Source of the DNA: JALYOK01 sp963840785
GTDB lineage: Bacteria > Pseudomonadota > Gammaproteobacteria > Burkholderiales > JALYOK01
Length of the DNA stretch: 64,000 bases
Direction of reading: 5' to 3'
NCBI GenBank assembly: GCA_963840785.1
Contig: CAWJAF010000013.1
Location: 186,001 to 250,000 of the forward strand
A program made the position numbers and the translations under genes. The notes beneath the pieces are model-generated. The model did no database searches and had not been told where the DNA came from. It saw only the letters and a program-made list of their open reading frames with translations. Shown here piece by piece: positions 1 through 9,268 of this stretch. How positions within the stretch are numbered: the first letter of the stretch is position 1; every line of letters begins with the position of its first letter.

Positions 1-200
1 TGATCATTATTGAGTTGTCAACACATATACAACTTTATTTTCTCACAGGCGATCTTTCGGATCTGGGAAACCGGAAGGCTGTATGAGGAAAACAAGGGTA
101 TTGTCATTATTTATCATGTAGATATGTTTTAAACGACCTGACAAATAGGCGCCGAACACAATCCCATATTCATGATATTTCGCTTTTGTTTCAATCTTTA

Positions 201-237
201 TGTATACTTCTTGTACATATTCTGTAACGTCTATAAG
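201..237 (+). promoter_or_regulatory. Putative autoregulatory operator/promoter of the MerR gene
   Basis: Two related motifs, TGTATAC (201-207) and TTGTACA (211-217), form an imperfect dyad about 60 bases before the regulator start, and a TATAAG box follows at 232-237. Operators of the LitR/CarH branch of MerR proteins contain TGTACA-type repeats that overlap the -35 box, so autoregulation by the downstream gene is a reasonable inference. The spacing between TTGTAC and TATAAG is only 15 bases, which makes the exact promoter uncertain. I see no convincing gene in positions 1-200. Confidence 0.4.
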
Positions 238-274
238 TGACCGATCAACGTTCAACAATAAGGAGTCGCAACCG

Positions 275-1249
275 ATGTCAACACGCACAACTAGCACCGA
301 CGAGCAAGCGCTTTTCTCCATTGGCGTGCTAGCCCGCCTGACGGGAATCAATCCAGGAACATTACGTATTTGGGAGCGTCGGTATCAGATCGCCAACCCC
401 ATGCGTAGTGGCGCGCGGGACAAACGCATGTATTCGCAAAGCGATATTGATCGGCTCTCGTTGGTCAAAATCTTGGTTGATAGCGGCCATCCGGTCAGTA
501 GCGTTGCTCAGTTGTCGATTGATGACTTACGTTCGCGGTTAAAGATGTCCGCGGACCGGGTATCGAAGGACGTATCGACAAAGACCCAGCCGAGCCGCGT
601 GGTAGTGCTGGGCGAGGCCCTTGCGGTTCGTTTTGCCGAGCACAAAGGTCAACTGCGAGAGATTGAAATTTGCGGCCTGTTTAGCAGCGCGGCGGAATTG
701 GATGATAAGGCGCGCGCGCTTGCACCCGAAGTGTTGGTGGTCGAGTATGCAACGCTGCAACGTGAGACGCTCGGCGACATTTGGCGCCACCTCGCCGTGA
801 CGGGGGTGCGCCATGCGGTGGTCATCTTTGGTTTCGGTGCGCAGCGATCGGTCAAGGATCTCGAGCGCGCCGGCGTGTTGTGCTTGCAAGCCCCCGTCAC
901 GCTTTCCGAGATCGAGCGTGCATGTGCGAGCGCGCGCGGCGCCTCGGTTCTAAAGATCGAGGAGACTATCACGACTACTGCGGGGGTTCCGCCGCGACGG
1001 TTTTCCCCTGATCAACTGGCGCGAATTGCCGCGAGTGCGACGCCGATGAAATGCGAATGTCCGCACCATCTGGTCGATTTAGTGAATAGTTTGGTGGCAT
1101 TCGAGACCTACAGCAATGAGTGCGTAAACCTTTACCCCCACGATGCGCAGATACATGAACTGCTCCATACCACGACGGCCGCGGCGCGCGCGCTGATGGA
1201 AACAGGGCTCGCTAAAGTGATCGAAGCCGAGGGAATTTCGGCGGACTGA
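275..1249 (+). CDS. MerR-family transcriptional regulator with a B12-domain-like C-terminal half
   Basis: The N-terminal part is a MerR winged helix (FSIGVLARLTGINPGTLRIW, then ERRY..RMYSQSDIDRL) that should bind DNA as a dimer. The middle third (VVVLGEAL, then LAPEVLVVEY, then HAVVIFGFG) reads like the Rossmann-like sensor fold of LitR/CarH relatives. It lacks the D-x-H-x-x-G cobalamin-ligand motif, so it probably does not bind B12 the usual way. A conserved-looking tail CPHHLVDLVNSLVAFETYS follows. I chose the ATG at 275 because AGGAG lies at 261-265 with good spacing. A longer frame from 200 has no ribosome site and covers the promoter motifs. The effector and targets cannot be read from the sequence. 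About 324 residues. Confidence 0.8.
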   Translation: MSTRTTSTDEQALFSIGVLARLTGINPGTLRIWERRYQIANPMRSGARDKRMYSQSDIDRLSLVKILVDSGHPVSSVAQLSIDDLRSRLKMSADRVSKDVSTKTQPSRVVVLGEALAVRFAEHKGQLREIEICGLFSSAAELDDKARALAPEVLVVEYATLQRETLGDIWRHLAVTGVRHAVVIFGFGAQRSVKDLERAGVLCLQAPVTLSEIERACASARGASVLKIEETITTTAGVPPRRFSPDQLARIAASATPMKCECPHHLVDLVNSLVAFETYSNECVNLYPHDAQIHELLHTTTAAARALMETGLAKVIEAEGISAD

Positions 1250-1358
1250 GTTTCGGGCTTCGAACATCATTCGATGCGGCCGATAAATCTTGAAACGGTA
1301 CTAACCCCGGATACTAATTGGTTCTGGGTAATCGAAGGTAATATTGAGGAGTGATCTT

Positions 1359-1745
1359 TTGGAAAAAATATTGCAGCAAGCGGATGTGAGTCTGAAGCTA
1401 CTTAAAGTGCTTTTAGAGAATAGCTTTGACTCGATTCTAATCACGGATGCGACGGTTTCAGGGAAAATTGTTTACGCAAACAAGGCATTTAAGAAACTGA
1501 CCGGATACGACCCATCTGAGGTCATCGGAAAAACACCGCGAATCCTGCAGGGAATAGGGACCGACAAGAAGGTGATTGCGCACCTCGCTCAGTCCCTAAA
1601 AAGCGATGGTCGTTTTGAAGGTAAGGCGATAAACTATAAAAAAGACGGAACGCCTTTCATCATGCACTGGCGAGTTTTGCCAGTGAAAATCGGGAAAAAT
1701 ACCAAGGTCTGGGTCGCCATTCAACGCGAAAGCTCGGGTATTTAG
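1359..1745 (+). CDS. Single PAS-domain protein, LOV-like but without the photoactive cysteine
   Basis: A protein of about 128 residues made almost entirely of one PAS domain: a short N-terminal helix, then NSFDSILITDA, YANKAFKKLTGYDPSEVIG and FEGKAINYKKDGTPF. The segment GKTPRILQG aligns with the LOV motif G-x-N-C-R-F-L-Q-G, but the flavin-adduct cysteine is replaced by proline, so blue-light photochemistry is not expected. No output domain is attached, so it may act by protein-protein contact. AGGAG at 1347-1351 sits seven bases before TTG 1359, which favours that TTG over the TTG at 1344 that overlaps the ribosome site. It follows the MerR gene by 109 bases and may be cotranscribed with it. 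Confidence 0.7.
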   Translation: MEKILQQADVSLKLLKVLLENSFDSILITDATVSGKIVYANKAFKKLTGYDPSEVIGKTPRILQGIGTDKKVIAHLAQSLKSDGRFEGKAINYKKDGTPFIMHWRVLPVKIGKNTKVWVAIQRESSGI

Positions 1746-1758
1746 TTAATGCACGTCC

Positions 1759-1806
1759 GCTAACGTCCCGCAATCCAATCAATTGGGTACGTTAGCCGAT
1801 TTTTTC
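1759..1806 (+). terminator. Rho-independent terminator after the PAS gene
   Basis: GCTAACGTCCC (1759-1769) pairs with GGGTACGTTAGC (1785-1796) with one bulged base, and a run of T follows at 1800-1805. It sits just downstream of the PAS stop codon. The remaining 160 bases up to the convergent permease gene show nothing I recognise. Confidence 0.7.
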
Positions 1807-1966
1807 AGGTTACAACATCTACCGACCACGCAAAAGCGGCCTGTCGCGGCTATCGTACGTGGGTCGATTCTTCCCAAAATGCAAGCAGCTGCTCGAAAAC
1901 GTCGACGGCTGTCATGCTGTTTTGCCTTGCATAGCCTGCAGCTTTTGGATCTATGCATTGCCTGAA

Positions 1967-2836
1967 TCATTGGTAAACTGGCTTTCGATACACGCCAAAT
2001 AGTTCGTTCAAAAGCAAACTCGCAATCACGATTGCGCCGCCAGTCAACGCTAAATCACTCGGCCGCTCGCCTACGCTCCACCATACCCAAAGTGGCGCGA
2101 GGATGCTTTCTAGTAATCCAATTAAGCTGATTTCGGCGGCCGTTAAATGCGGCGTGGCGCGCACGAACAAAATACAGCCGATCGCTAATTGCACTATGCC
2201 CATTAGCGCAAGCAATGTGAGATCGTGTCCCGATGCTTGAAACGGCCACGCTAGCGGCAGGGTCAACAAAGCTGAAATAAAACTACCGATGAGCACGGCC
2301 ATGACCATATCTGCTTGCGCGTGGCTTTTTCGCAGGATGACGACGTTGATGCCATAGGCGATCGGGACGAACAGCGCGACGAGATTTCCAATCATGCGCC
2401 CTGACCCGAGTGATTCGACGAACATCACCATCATGCCGATGAGTGCGCCCGTCATCGCAATCCAGGTTCGTACGGATGGCCGCTCGCGCAAAAAAATCCA
2501 CGCCGCGATTGCAGCCATGAACGGTGCGAGACAGACAATTGCCTGAGTGTTGGCGACGGTCGTTAACGTCAGCGCGAGTAAAAAGAACGTGATCATGAGC
2601 GAGAACATAATGCCCGATGCGACGCCGTTCCAACCGATGCGACGCAGTTCAGCAATACTTTCGCGGCCGTGAGTGGCGCCTAGCCACAGCGCTAAAAACA
2701 AAAAGCTAAAACAGGAACGCCAGAACACCACTTCCCAATTGTTACCGACGCTGGTGTTGCGAACGATGATGCCCGAGAGACTCCAACAAATGCTGGCACC
2801 GACCATCAACGTAACACCGAGTGTACGCTGGTTCAT
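1967..2836 (-). CDS. EamA/DMT-superfamily permease
   Basis: A membrane protein of 289 residues with about ten hydrophobic segments arranged as two EamA repeats. The first begins MNQRTLGVTLMVGASICWSL and the second starts near NLVALFVPIAYGINVVILRK. Such proteins export metabolites or amino acids across the inner membrane; the substrate is unknown. I chose the ATG at 2836. The open frame continues upstream for about 115 codons, but that part is charged and unstructured and overlaps a dispersed repeat (2881-2937), so it is unlikely to be translated. No operon partner: the next minus-strand gene is 260 bases upstream. Confidence 0.85.
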   Translation of the reverse strand: MNQRTLGVTLMVGASICWSLSGIIVRNTSVGNNWEVVFWRSCFSFLFLALWLGATHGRESIAELRRIGWNGVASGIMFSLMITFFLLALTLTTVANTQAIVCLAPFMAAIAAWIFLRERPSVRTWIAMTGALIGMMVMFVESLGSGRMIGNLVALFVPIAYGINVVILRKSHAQADMVMAVLIGSFISALLTLPLAWPFQASGHDLTLLALMGIVQLAIGCILFVRATPHLTAAEISLIGLLESILAPLWVWWSVGERPSDLALTGGAIVIASLLLNELFGVYRKPVYQ

Positions 2837-2880
2837 ATGTCTATTGTCATTGCGCCACCAATCGCGTGGATTGTGGTTCG

Positions 2881-2937
2881 TGGCAGCGCATGCCTGAAGA
2901 GGCGCATGGATACTGGGTGGCCTAGGGCCATTGACTC
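2881..2937 (+). repeat. Dispersed intergenic repeat, copy A
   Basis: The last 30 bases (2908-2937) are identical to the reverse complement of 19057-19086, about 16 kb away. The preceding TGCCTGAAGAGGCGCATGG resembles short segments near 14821, 16273, 24830, 29658, 40435 and 49093, all in gaps between genes. It behaves like a REP/MITE-type family of this genome. It does not encode protein. Confidence 0.65.
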
Positions 2938-3017
2938 TGCAGACATCACGAATTTTGTTGATTGGAATGATATTGTTTACTTGATGGTGGATCCGCTTTG
3001 CTTGATCCATCGCTACA

Positions 3018-3080
3018 AAGTTGTCATCGCGAGTTGCCTGTAACGGATCCGCTGATACAGGCAGCTCGCAATGACAACTT
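3018..3080. repeat. Inverted repeat (GTCATTGCGAGC type)
   Basis: Two 23-base arms, 3018-3040 and 3058-3080, pair with two mismatches around a 17-base loop. The core resembles GTCATTGCGAG repeats found between genes in many bacteria. It lies downstream of the SDR gene and could also help end its transcript, although no T-run follows. Confidence 0.6.
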
Positions 3081-3095
3081 AGGAAATCAAAAAAT

Positions 3096-3848
3096 CTAGT
3101 AAACCGCCCGCCCACCGGTAATATCGAATACGCCGCCGGTCGTGAACGAGCAATCACCTGACGACAACCACGCCGCCATCGCAGCAATTTCTTTCACGTC
3201 GACGAATCGTCCCATCGGGATTTTCGACAACATGAAATCGATGTGTTGCTGCGAAATTTGTTTGAAGATATCGGTCTTCGCGGCGGCGGGCGTGATGCAA
3301 TTGACCATGATGCCGTGAGTCGCTAATTCTTTGCCAAGGGATTTCGTCATACCGATCACGCCAGCTTTTGCCGCGCTATAGGCCGACGCGTTGGCGTTAC
3401 CTTCTTTTCCCGCGATAGACGCGATACTGACGATGCGGCCGTAGCCGCGCTTCATCATCCCCGGCACCAGCGCTCGGCAGCAAAGGAACGGCCCGACCAA
3501 ATCGATCTCGACCACCTTACGAAAATCCGCTGGAGAATATTCCCAGAGCTTCACCGTCGGCCCGGCGATACCGGCGTTGTTGATCAAAATATCCACCGCG
3601 CCGAATTGTTTTTCTGTTGCGGCCAACGCTGCATCGATATTCTGCTCGCTGGTGATGTCGACTTTGGCGGACATGACTTTTCCAGGTGCGGCTAAGTCCT
3701 TCTCGGCCTGAGCCATGGCCTCGGCATCGACGTCCCACAACGCCACTTTTGCACCGGATTGCAGCAGGCGTTCCGAAATAGCGTAGCCGATTCCACGCGC
3801 GCCACCGGTGACGATCGCGACTTTTCCTGCCAGGTCAATTTGATTCAT
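3096..3848 (-). CDS. SDR-family oxidoreductase (FabG-like)
   Basis: A classical short-chain dehydrogenase of 250 residues. It has the NAD(P)-binding GGARGIG turn near residue 16, the NNAG motif (INNAGIAG), a catalytic serine in VSIASIAG and the Y-x-x-x-K pair in YSAAKAG. The end FTTGGVFDITGGRAVY is typical of FabG-like members. It stands alone, so it is more likely a dehydrogenase of a side pathway (for example a 3-oxoacyl or sugar-acid substrate) than the housekeeping FabG, which is present at 35.1-35.8 kb. The substrate cannot be told. Confidence 0.85.
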   Translation of the reverse strand: MNQIDLAGKVAIVTGGARGIGYAISERLLQSGAKVALWDVDAEAMAQAEKDLAAPGKVMSAKVDITSEQNIDAALAATEKQFGAVDILINNAGIAGPTVKLWEYSPADFRKVVEIDLVGPFLCCRALVPGMMKRGYGRIVSIASIAGKEGNANASAYSAAKAGVIGMTKSLGKELATHGIMVNCITPAAAKTDIFKQISQQHIDFMLSKIPMGRFVDVKEIAAMAAWLSSGDCSFTTGGVFDITGGRAVY

Positions 3849-4024
3849 GTTTTGCTTTCGAGTTGGTTGGAATTAGAGAGTGATGCAATTATATCGAACA
3901 ACTTACTGATGTTTTTTTGAAACCATAACCTATTTTGAAATGAGCTGATCTTATTTTATGCCCTGCCCTCACCCCTCTCCCACACCCGAGACAGGGGATT
4001 TCCCCCCGTAGACGGGACACCCAG

Positions 4025-6133
4025 TTAATTACGCTTGCGGCTCGCCCGTGTAACACCCGAAATACTTCGAACACTTTGCAATACCAACTGTAACTTTGTC
4101 AGATCGGGAACTTCCACTGTAAACATCATCGTGGCAAACGCTCGACGCGTCAGTGTATTCGCCGCGGTCACATTCACGTGCTCGCGCGCGAAGGCATCGG
4201 AAATATCTCGCAACAAACCGGCGCGATCTTCGGCGTCGACTGTAATATCCACAGCGAACGGCCCTTTCATATCGCGTCCCCAATCGGCAGGCATCATGCG
4301 CTCGCGACGTTCTTCGTCCAAGCGCAGAATGTTGCTGCAATCGGCACGATGCACCATCACGCCGCGCGACTTCGTAACGAATCCGACAATCGTTTCCGGC
4401 GGCGCCGGTTTGCAGCATTTCGCCATCACCGTCGCGATATTATTCACACCCAATACCAAAATTCCGCTGGACGTAGTGATCGCTTTTGCCGTGTGCGTGA
4501 CACTCGCTGCGGAGATTTCAGCCACCTCTGCCACAAACACTTGTTGAATCTGCCGTGTCGTAATCTCGCCATGACCAATCGCCGCGAATAATTCATTCAC
4601 ACCAGAACACGAAAGGCTAGCTGCCATCTCTTCGAGAGCGACGCCGGTTTTGCCAGCGCGTTGCATTTCTTTTTCCAAAACTGCACGGCCGCTGTTGATA
4701 GCAGCAGTCAACTCCTGATGATTAAACCACTGCCGCACCTTCGCCATGCCACGATGGCTGGCGAGATAACCCAAATTTACGTTAAGCCAATCACGGCTCG
4801 GTCCACCCCGCTTCGCGGAAATGATTTCGACATGCTGCGCATTCTGTAACATGTAATTCAGCGGCACGATCGCGCCGTCAACTTTCGCGCCGCGGCAACG
4901 ATGACCCAGATCCGTATGAACGTGATAGGCAAAATCCACCGGCGTTGCGCCGCGCGGCAGATCCACTATTTGACCTTGCGGCGTCAGGACATAAACGCTG
5001 TCTTGAAATAATTCACTGGAACGTTTCTGGCCGATCTCGTCGCGCCAATTCAATACCTGGCGTAACCAGGCGATTTTTGCTTCATATTTGCGATCGCCCT
5101 TGCCACCCTCTTTGTAGCGCCAATGAGCCGCGACACCGAACTCCGATTCGCGGTGCATCTCGTGAGTGCGAATTTGCACTTCCAGCGTACGGCCTTCCGG
5201 TCCGATCACCGCGGTATGGAGCGAGCGATAACGATTGCCCTTCGGTTGCGCGATGTAGTCATCGAATTCTCCCGGAACCGGTTGCCAGAGGTTATGTACA
5301 ACGCCGAGCACCGTATAACATTCGCGCACGTCGTTAGTTAACACGCGCAAGGCACGCACGTCGTAGAGTTCGTCGAACGCCAGGTTTTTGTCCTGCATTT
5401 TTTTGTAGATGCTATAGATATGTTTCGGTCGGCCGTGGACATCCGCGCCTAATCCTTCGGCCTCGATCGCATTGCGCAGCGATGTTCCGACGAATTCGAT
5501 ATAGTTCTCGCGATCACCGCGCCGCTCGTCAAGTAGGCCGGCGACTCGTTGATAAATTTCCGGTTGTAGAAAACGAAACGCGAGATCTTCCAGCTCCCAT
5601 TTGAATTGCCAGACGCCAAGCCGATTGGCTAGCGGCGCATAAAGATTGAACGTCAGCTCTGCGGCGCGGCGCTGTGTCGTCGCGGCCGTGCTGATCATGC
5701 CGCGCATCGTGCTCACTTGTTCGGCGAGCTTGATCAACACGACTCGCATATCTTGCGCCATCGTCAGCAGCATCTTACGCACGCTTTCCAGTTGTTGCGC
5801 GCCGAGTGTCGCGCTTGCGTCGCTCAGTGTTTCAATGACGCGAATGCGCTTCAATCCGTCGATCAAACTCAACACATTCTCACCAAACGCGGATTCGATT
5901 CTTTCCCGATCCCAATCCGGAAATGCCGGCAGCAAAATCGCATTCATGCTGTCGGCATCCGCTTGCACTTCAGCCAACACCGTTGCGGTAGCGGCAGCCT
6001 TTTTCAGGACAGGCGTTGGATTTTCTAACTCGATCGCGAGCTGTTCGGCAAATTGTGTCAGCGCAGGCGAACCGCTTCCGGCCGCGCGATAACTTGCGAG
6101 CCATTGGGGTTCGGTTATTGATGCGTCAGCCAA
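4025..6133 (-). CDS. relA: (p)ppGpp synthetase RelA
   Basis: A long RSH protein of 702 residues that makes the stringent-response alarmone. The N-terminal hydrolase region lacks the H-D-x-x-E-D motif (LLPAFPDWDRERIESAF stands there), so it should be a synthetase only, like gammaproteobacterial RelA. The synthetase core holds YDVRALRVL, EFDDYIAQPKGNRYRSLHT and LEVQIRTHEMH. A TGS domain (VYVLTPQGQIVDLPRGATPV) follows, then a CC-containing zinc-finger region (VMAKCCKPAPPE) and a C-terminal ACT domain. The start is a TTG at 6133 with GAGG eight bases upstream; no ATG fits. It is tail-to-head with comEC but separated by 60 bases. Confidence 0.93.
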   Translation of the reverse strand: MADASITEPQWLASYRAAGSGSPALTQFAEQLAIELENPTPVLKKAAATATVLAEVQADADSMNAILLPAFPDWDRERIESAFGENVLSLIDGLKRIRVIETLSDASATLGAQQLESVRKMLLTMAQDMRVVLIKLAEQVSTMRGMISTAATTQRRAAELTFNLYAPLANRLGVWQFKWELEDLAFRFLQPEIYQRVAGLLDERRGDRENYIEFVGTSLRNAIEAEGLGADVHGRPKHIYSIYKKMQDKNLAFDELYDVRALRVLTNDVRECYTVLGVVHNLWQPVPGEFDDYIAQPKGNRYRSLHTAVIGPEGRTLEVQIRTHEMHRESEFGVAAHWRYKEGGKGDRKYEAKIAWLRQVLNWRDEIGQKRSSELFQDSVYVLTPQGQIVDLPRGATPVDFAYHVHTDLGHRCRGAKVDGAIVPLNYMLQNAQHVEIISAKRGGPSRDWLNVNLGYLASHRGMAKVRQWFNHQELTAAINSGRAVLEKEMQRAGKTGVALEEMAASLSCSGVNELFAAIGHGEITTRQIQQVFVAEVAEISAASVTHTAKAITTSSGILVLGVNNIATVMAKCCKPAPPETIVGFVTKSRGVMVHRADCSNILRLDEERRERMMPADWGRDMKGPFAVDITVDAEDRAGLLRDISDAFAREHVNVTAANTLTRRAFATMMFTVEVPDLTKLQLVLQSVRSISGVTRASRKRN

Positions 6134-6193
6134 CGTGATGGCCTCGATCCGGCTAAAATTCGTTCAAGTAATAGTATAGCGCCGCGCGAAAAT

Positions 6194-8563
6194 CTACCGG
6201 TCGTACCAATAGCGCCGATGGGTTTGGCGATAGGCCTCCGCGCGTACTTCATCGTCTTCGAAGTGGAACGTCACAGCGCCGTCGCGATCGCTGCGCAAGA
6301 TCGTGGCACCCAAGGCGCCGTAGCGCTCGAGAATTTCATTTTTGGGATGGCCGAAGCGATTGCGATAGCCGGCGGAGACCATAACGAAGCGCGGCTGAAC
6401 CGCGCGTAAAAATTCGTTGCTCGATGACGTTTTGCTGCCATGGTGCGGCGCCACCAATACATCGGACGCGAGCGCTTCGGTCGAATGCCGGGTCAATTCG
6501 AATTCGCTTTCTTGCTCTATGTCGGCTGGCAATAAAATGCTGCCAGCGCGCGAACTAATTTTCAATACGCAGCCGCTATTATTCTCTTTCGCTGCCGCGA
6601 CGTTCATCCAAGGACTTGGATGAAGCATATCGAAACGCACGCCGTCCCACTGCCAACTCTGCCCTGCGCTACAGGGAACAAAACGCTTGGCGTTTATTGC
6701 GATGGGATGCGCCGTCGGCAAGCTTGCGGCGATCCAATCGATTGGCATGCCATGCATCACCGACAGCGCGCCACCACTGTGATCGCTATCCGCATGGCTA
6801 ACGATCATGCCGTCCAAACGCTGCACACCGACAGCGCGAAGATAGGGTGCGACGACGCGATTTCCGCTATCAGCCTCGCTGTTGAATTTTGGACCGGTGT
6901 CGTAAAGCAATGTGTGTTGCTTGGTTCGAACAACGATCGCAAGCCCTTGACCCACATCTAAGGTGGTCACCCAAAATGCATCACCGTTTGGCCGCAGTGC
7001 GGATAGGGCGAACAAAGGCAACATGCCCAACACGCCGAGCCAGCGCGCGGGAAATCCACGTGGCAGTAACAACCAGCCAGCGCCGATTATTCCCGCTACG
7101 ATTGTCCATGGTTGTGGTGCCGGGCCGACCCATTGCCCGAAAGGCACGTCCCGCGCGGCTTCCAGGCCATGCATGCCGAAGGCCAAGGCGTGATGGGCCC
7201 CTTGGAGCAATGCCTCGCAACCCGGCAACAATCCAATAAGCGTGAGTGGAACCACTAAAAAACTGACCAAGGGAATGGCGATTGCGTTGGCGAGTGGCGA
7301 GACGATCGAGACTTGCTGAAACATTGCGATCAACAAGGGTACGAGTCCGAGCGTCACGGCCCATTGAATGCGCGCGGCGTTAACGAGACGTTGTCGAACC
7401 GTCGAGCTCAGGGTTTCTGTCACTTTGCCGTTACGATTTGCAGTGACATAAAAAATCAATGCCACGGCACCGAACGATAACCAGAACCCAGCCGCGTTGA
7501 CCGCCCATGGATCGAACAACAACACGACAAAAAGCGCAGCGCACAATACTTGCGTCGGAGCGACCATACGATCGCGCAACAACACGATGGCAAATACCGA
7601 AACCATTAATAACGTCCGCTGCGTGGGTATCGATAAGCCCGCCAATGTCGAATAAGCCAGCGCTGCGCCAACCCCGGCAATGGTCGCGGCTTTGCGTGCC
7701 GGCCACCACAGCGTCAAGCGAGTCGATCGTCGCCACACGAAATAGGCGAAAGAAAAAATCAAACCCGCGATCATCGTCACATGCAAACCGGAAATACTGA
7801 TGAGATGGCCGATGCCGGTCTGCCAAAATAAATCCCAATCCGCTTGTGCGATGGCGCTTTGATCGCCGATAGCCAGCGCGATCAGTACCGAACCATAGCG
7901 CTGACCCTGCAGCGCCGATTGCATGTGTAATCGAATCGATTCGCGTGCCTGCTCAATGGCGTATCTTACGGAAAATTCGGCCATACCGATGCGCACGTGT
8001 TCGGATTTGTCGCGCACATAACCAGTCGCGCGAATGTTTTGTTCCAACATCCAAGCTTCGAAATCGAAACCGTGAGGATTCGCGTTTCCATGTGGGCGCT
8101 TCAGGCGAACGCTGAAGCGCCAGCGCTCGCCCGCATGAACCGGCGATTGCATTGCGCCGTCACGTTTGAAGTACCAACTCAAACTAAGGTGACGCGGGAC
8201 GACGGCTTGCGGCGTAAGAATTTTCTCTACATCTAAGCGAAAGCGAACGCCGTGCTCACCGAAGGTCGGCATGCTTGCCACAACGCCAACTATTTCAATG
8301 TCTTTACTTTCCCAATGCGTTGGCAACAATTCCGCCAGTCGATACTGGGCAAACAGGGTTGCCCAGAGAAAACCAGCGACGCCGGCGGCAACAACAACTA
8401 GGGATCGGCGAACAACTAATTTAGTGGGAAAAAAAATTCGATACGCTAACGTGAGCGCAACTAAGAATGCCCCAAGAACCAGCACCCAGGCGGCTCCTGG
8501 CAATACCCCTTGCGATTGCAACAGCCAAATTCCGAGCGCGAACGAAATAATGGCGAGGCGCAC
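6194..8563 (-). CDS. comEC: DNA internalization protein ComEC/Rec2
   Basis: An inner-membrane channel of 789 residues for uptake of transforming DNA. Several hydrophobic helices open the protein, followed by an OB-like periplasmic part (IEIVGVVASMPTFGEHGVRFRLDV). The Competence domain begins near GIGHLISISGLHVTMIAGL, and a metallo-beta-lactamase-like domain (LDVGQGLAIVV, then SHADSDHSGG with the metal-binding histidines and aspartates) closes it. Length fits the family. It sits directly downstream of lolD, a common gammaproteobacterial order. Together with pilU at 13.4 kb it suggests natural competence, but other competence genes are not in the window. Confidence 0.93.
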   Translation of the reverse strand: MRLAIISFALGIWLLQSQGVLPGAAWVLVLGAFLVALTLAYRIFFPTKLVVRRSLVVVAAGVAGFLWATLFAQYRLAELLPTHWESKDIEIVGVVASMPTFGEHGVRFRLDVEKILTPQAVVPRHLSLSWYFKRDGAMQSPVHAGERWRFSVRLKRPHGNANPHGFDFEAWMLEQNIRATGYVRDKSEHVRIGMAEFSVRYAIEQARESIRLHMQSALQGQRYGSVLIALAIGDQSAIAQADWDLFWQTGIGHLISISGLHVTMIAGLIFSFAYFVWRRSTRLTLWWPARKAATIAGVGAALAYSTLAGLSIPTQRTLLMVSVFAIVLLRDRMVAPTQVLCAALFVVLLFDPWAVNAAGFWLSFGAVALIFYVTANRNGKVTETLSSTVRQRLVNAARIQWAVTLGLVPLLIAMFQQVSIVSPLANAIAIPLVSFLVVPLTLIGLLPGCEALLQGAHHALAFGMHGLEAARDVPFGQWVGPAPQPWTIVAGIIGAGWLLLPRGFPARWLGVLGMLPLFALSALRPNGDAFWVTTLDVGQGLAIVVRTKQHTLLYDTGPKFNSEADSGNRVVAPYLRAVGVQRLDGMIVSHADSDHSGGALSVMHGMPIDWIAASLPTAHPIAINAKRFVPCSAGQSWQWDGVRFDMLHPSPWMNVAAAKENNSGCVLKISSRAGSILLPADIEQESEFELTRHSTEALASDVLVAPHHGSKTSSSNEFLRAVQPRFVMVSAGYRNRFGHPKNEILERYGALGATILRSDRDGAVTFHFEDDEVRAEAYRQTHRRYWYDR

Positions 8564-8581
8564 GGCATCGTTCCAAAAAAA

Positions 8582-9268
8582 CTATGCGCCGCTTAAGCGG
8601 CCATCGACCAGATGCAAAGTACGACCGGTTTTCGCTGCTAAATCCGGATCGTGCGTAACGATGACGAGGCTGGTTTGGTATTTGTGATTTAGCGACAGCA
8701 TTAAGTCAAACACGCCTTGCGCCGTATGCCGATCCAGATTGCCCGTTGGCTCATCCGCCAATACACAGGCCGGTTTCGTCACTAGCGCACGGGCAACTGC
8801 GGTGCGTTGACGCTCGCCGCCGGACAACTCCGCTGGCGTGTGATTGACGCGATGGTCAAGCCCGACATCTTTCAAAATGACCCGCGCTTGCTCATAGGCG
8901 TTGTCGCGATTTTCACGTCGAATCAACAACGGCATCGCGACATTTTCTAGCGCAGTGAACTCGGGCAATAAATGATGGAACTGATACACAAATCCGAGTG
9001 CTACATTTCGCAATGCGCCAAGGGTCGGCTGCGACAACTTGCTAATGTCTTGGCCTTGCAACATCACGCTGCCTTCAGAAATATCGTCCAAGCCGCCGAG
9101 CAAATGCAGCAGCGTGCTTTTGCCGGAACCAGACGCACCGACGATGGCAAGGGTTTCACCGGCTTTCACGTCCAGATTGATGCCGAATAACACTGGCACC
9201 TCGACCCTGCCCTGTCGATAGGTCTTGTGCAAATTGCGGCAGGAAATCACCAAGTTATCGTCACTCAT
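8582..9268 (-). CDS. lolD: Lipoprotein-releasing ABC transporter ATP-binding protein LolD
   Basis: An ATPase of 228 residues that powers release of outer-membrane lipoproteins from the inner membrane as part of LolCDE. The Walker A motif GASGSGKST is at residues 44-52. The LolD-type insertion FVYQFHHLLPEFTALENVAMPL, the signature LSGGERQRTAVARAL and the Walker B stretch CVLADEPTGNLD follow in order. I chose the ATG at 9268, whose codon overlaps the reconstructed end of lolC (stop at 9261-9263), so the two are translationally coupled. Upstream ATGs in frame lie inside lolC. comEC follows 18 bases downstream. Confidence 0.93.
   Translation of the reverse strand: MSDDNLVISCRNLHKTYRQGRVEVPVLFGINLDVKAGETLAIVGASGSGKSTLLHLLGGLDDISEGSVMLQGQDISKLSQPTLGALRNVALGFVYQFHHLLPEFTALENVAMPLLIRRENRDNAYEQARVILKDVGLDHRVNHTPAELSGGERQRTAVARALVTKPACVLADEPTGNLDRHTAQGVFDLMLSLNHKYQTSLVIVTHDPDLAAKTGRTLHLVDGRLSGA

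Noticed and set aside
43..351. Minus-strand open frame of 102 codons at the window start
   Set aside because: It covers the likely promoter and start of the MerR gene, has no ribosome site and reads like random sequence.
1359..1745. Blue-light LOV photoreceptor
   Set aside because: The cysteine needed for the flavin adduct is replaced by proline.
1783..1965. Plus-strand frame of 60 codons after the PAS gene
   Set aside because: It overlaps the terminator stem and has no protein-like composition or ribosome site.
4035..4547. Plus-strand frame of 170 codons opposite relA
   Set aside because: Antisense shadow of the conserved relA C-terminus with no domain.
4025..6133. Bifunctional SpoT/Rel
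   Set aside because: The hydrolase motif H-D-x-x-E-D is missing, so a synthetase-only RelA fits better.
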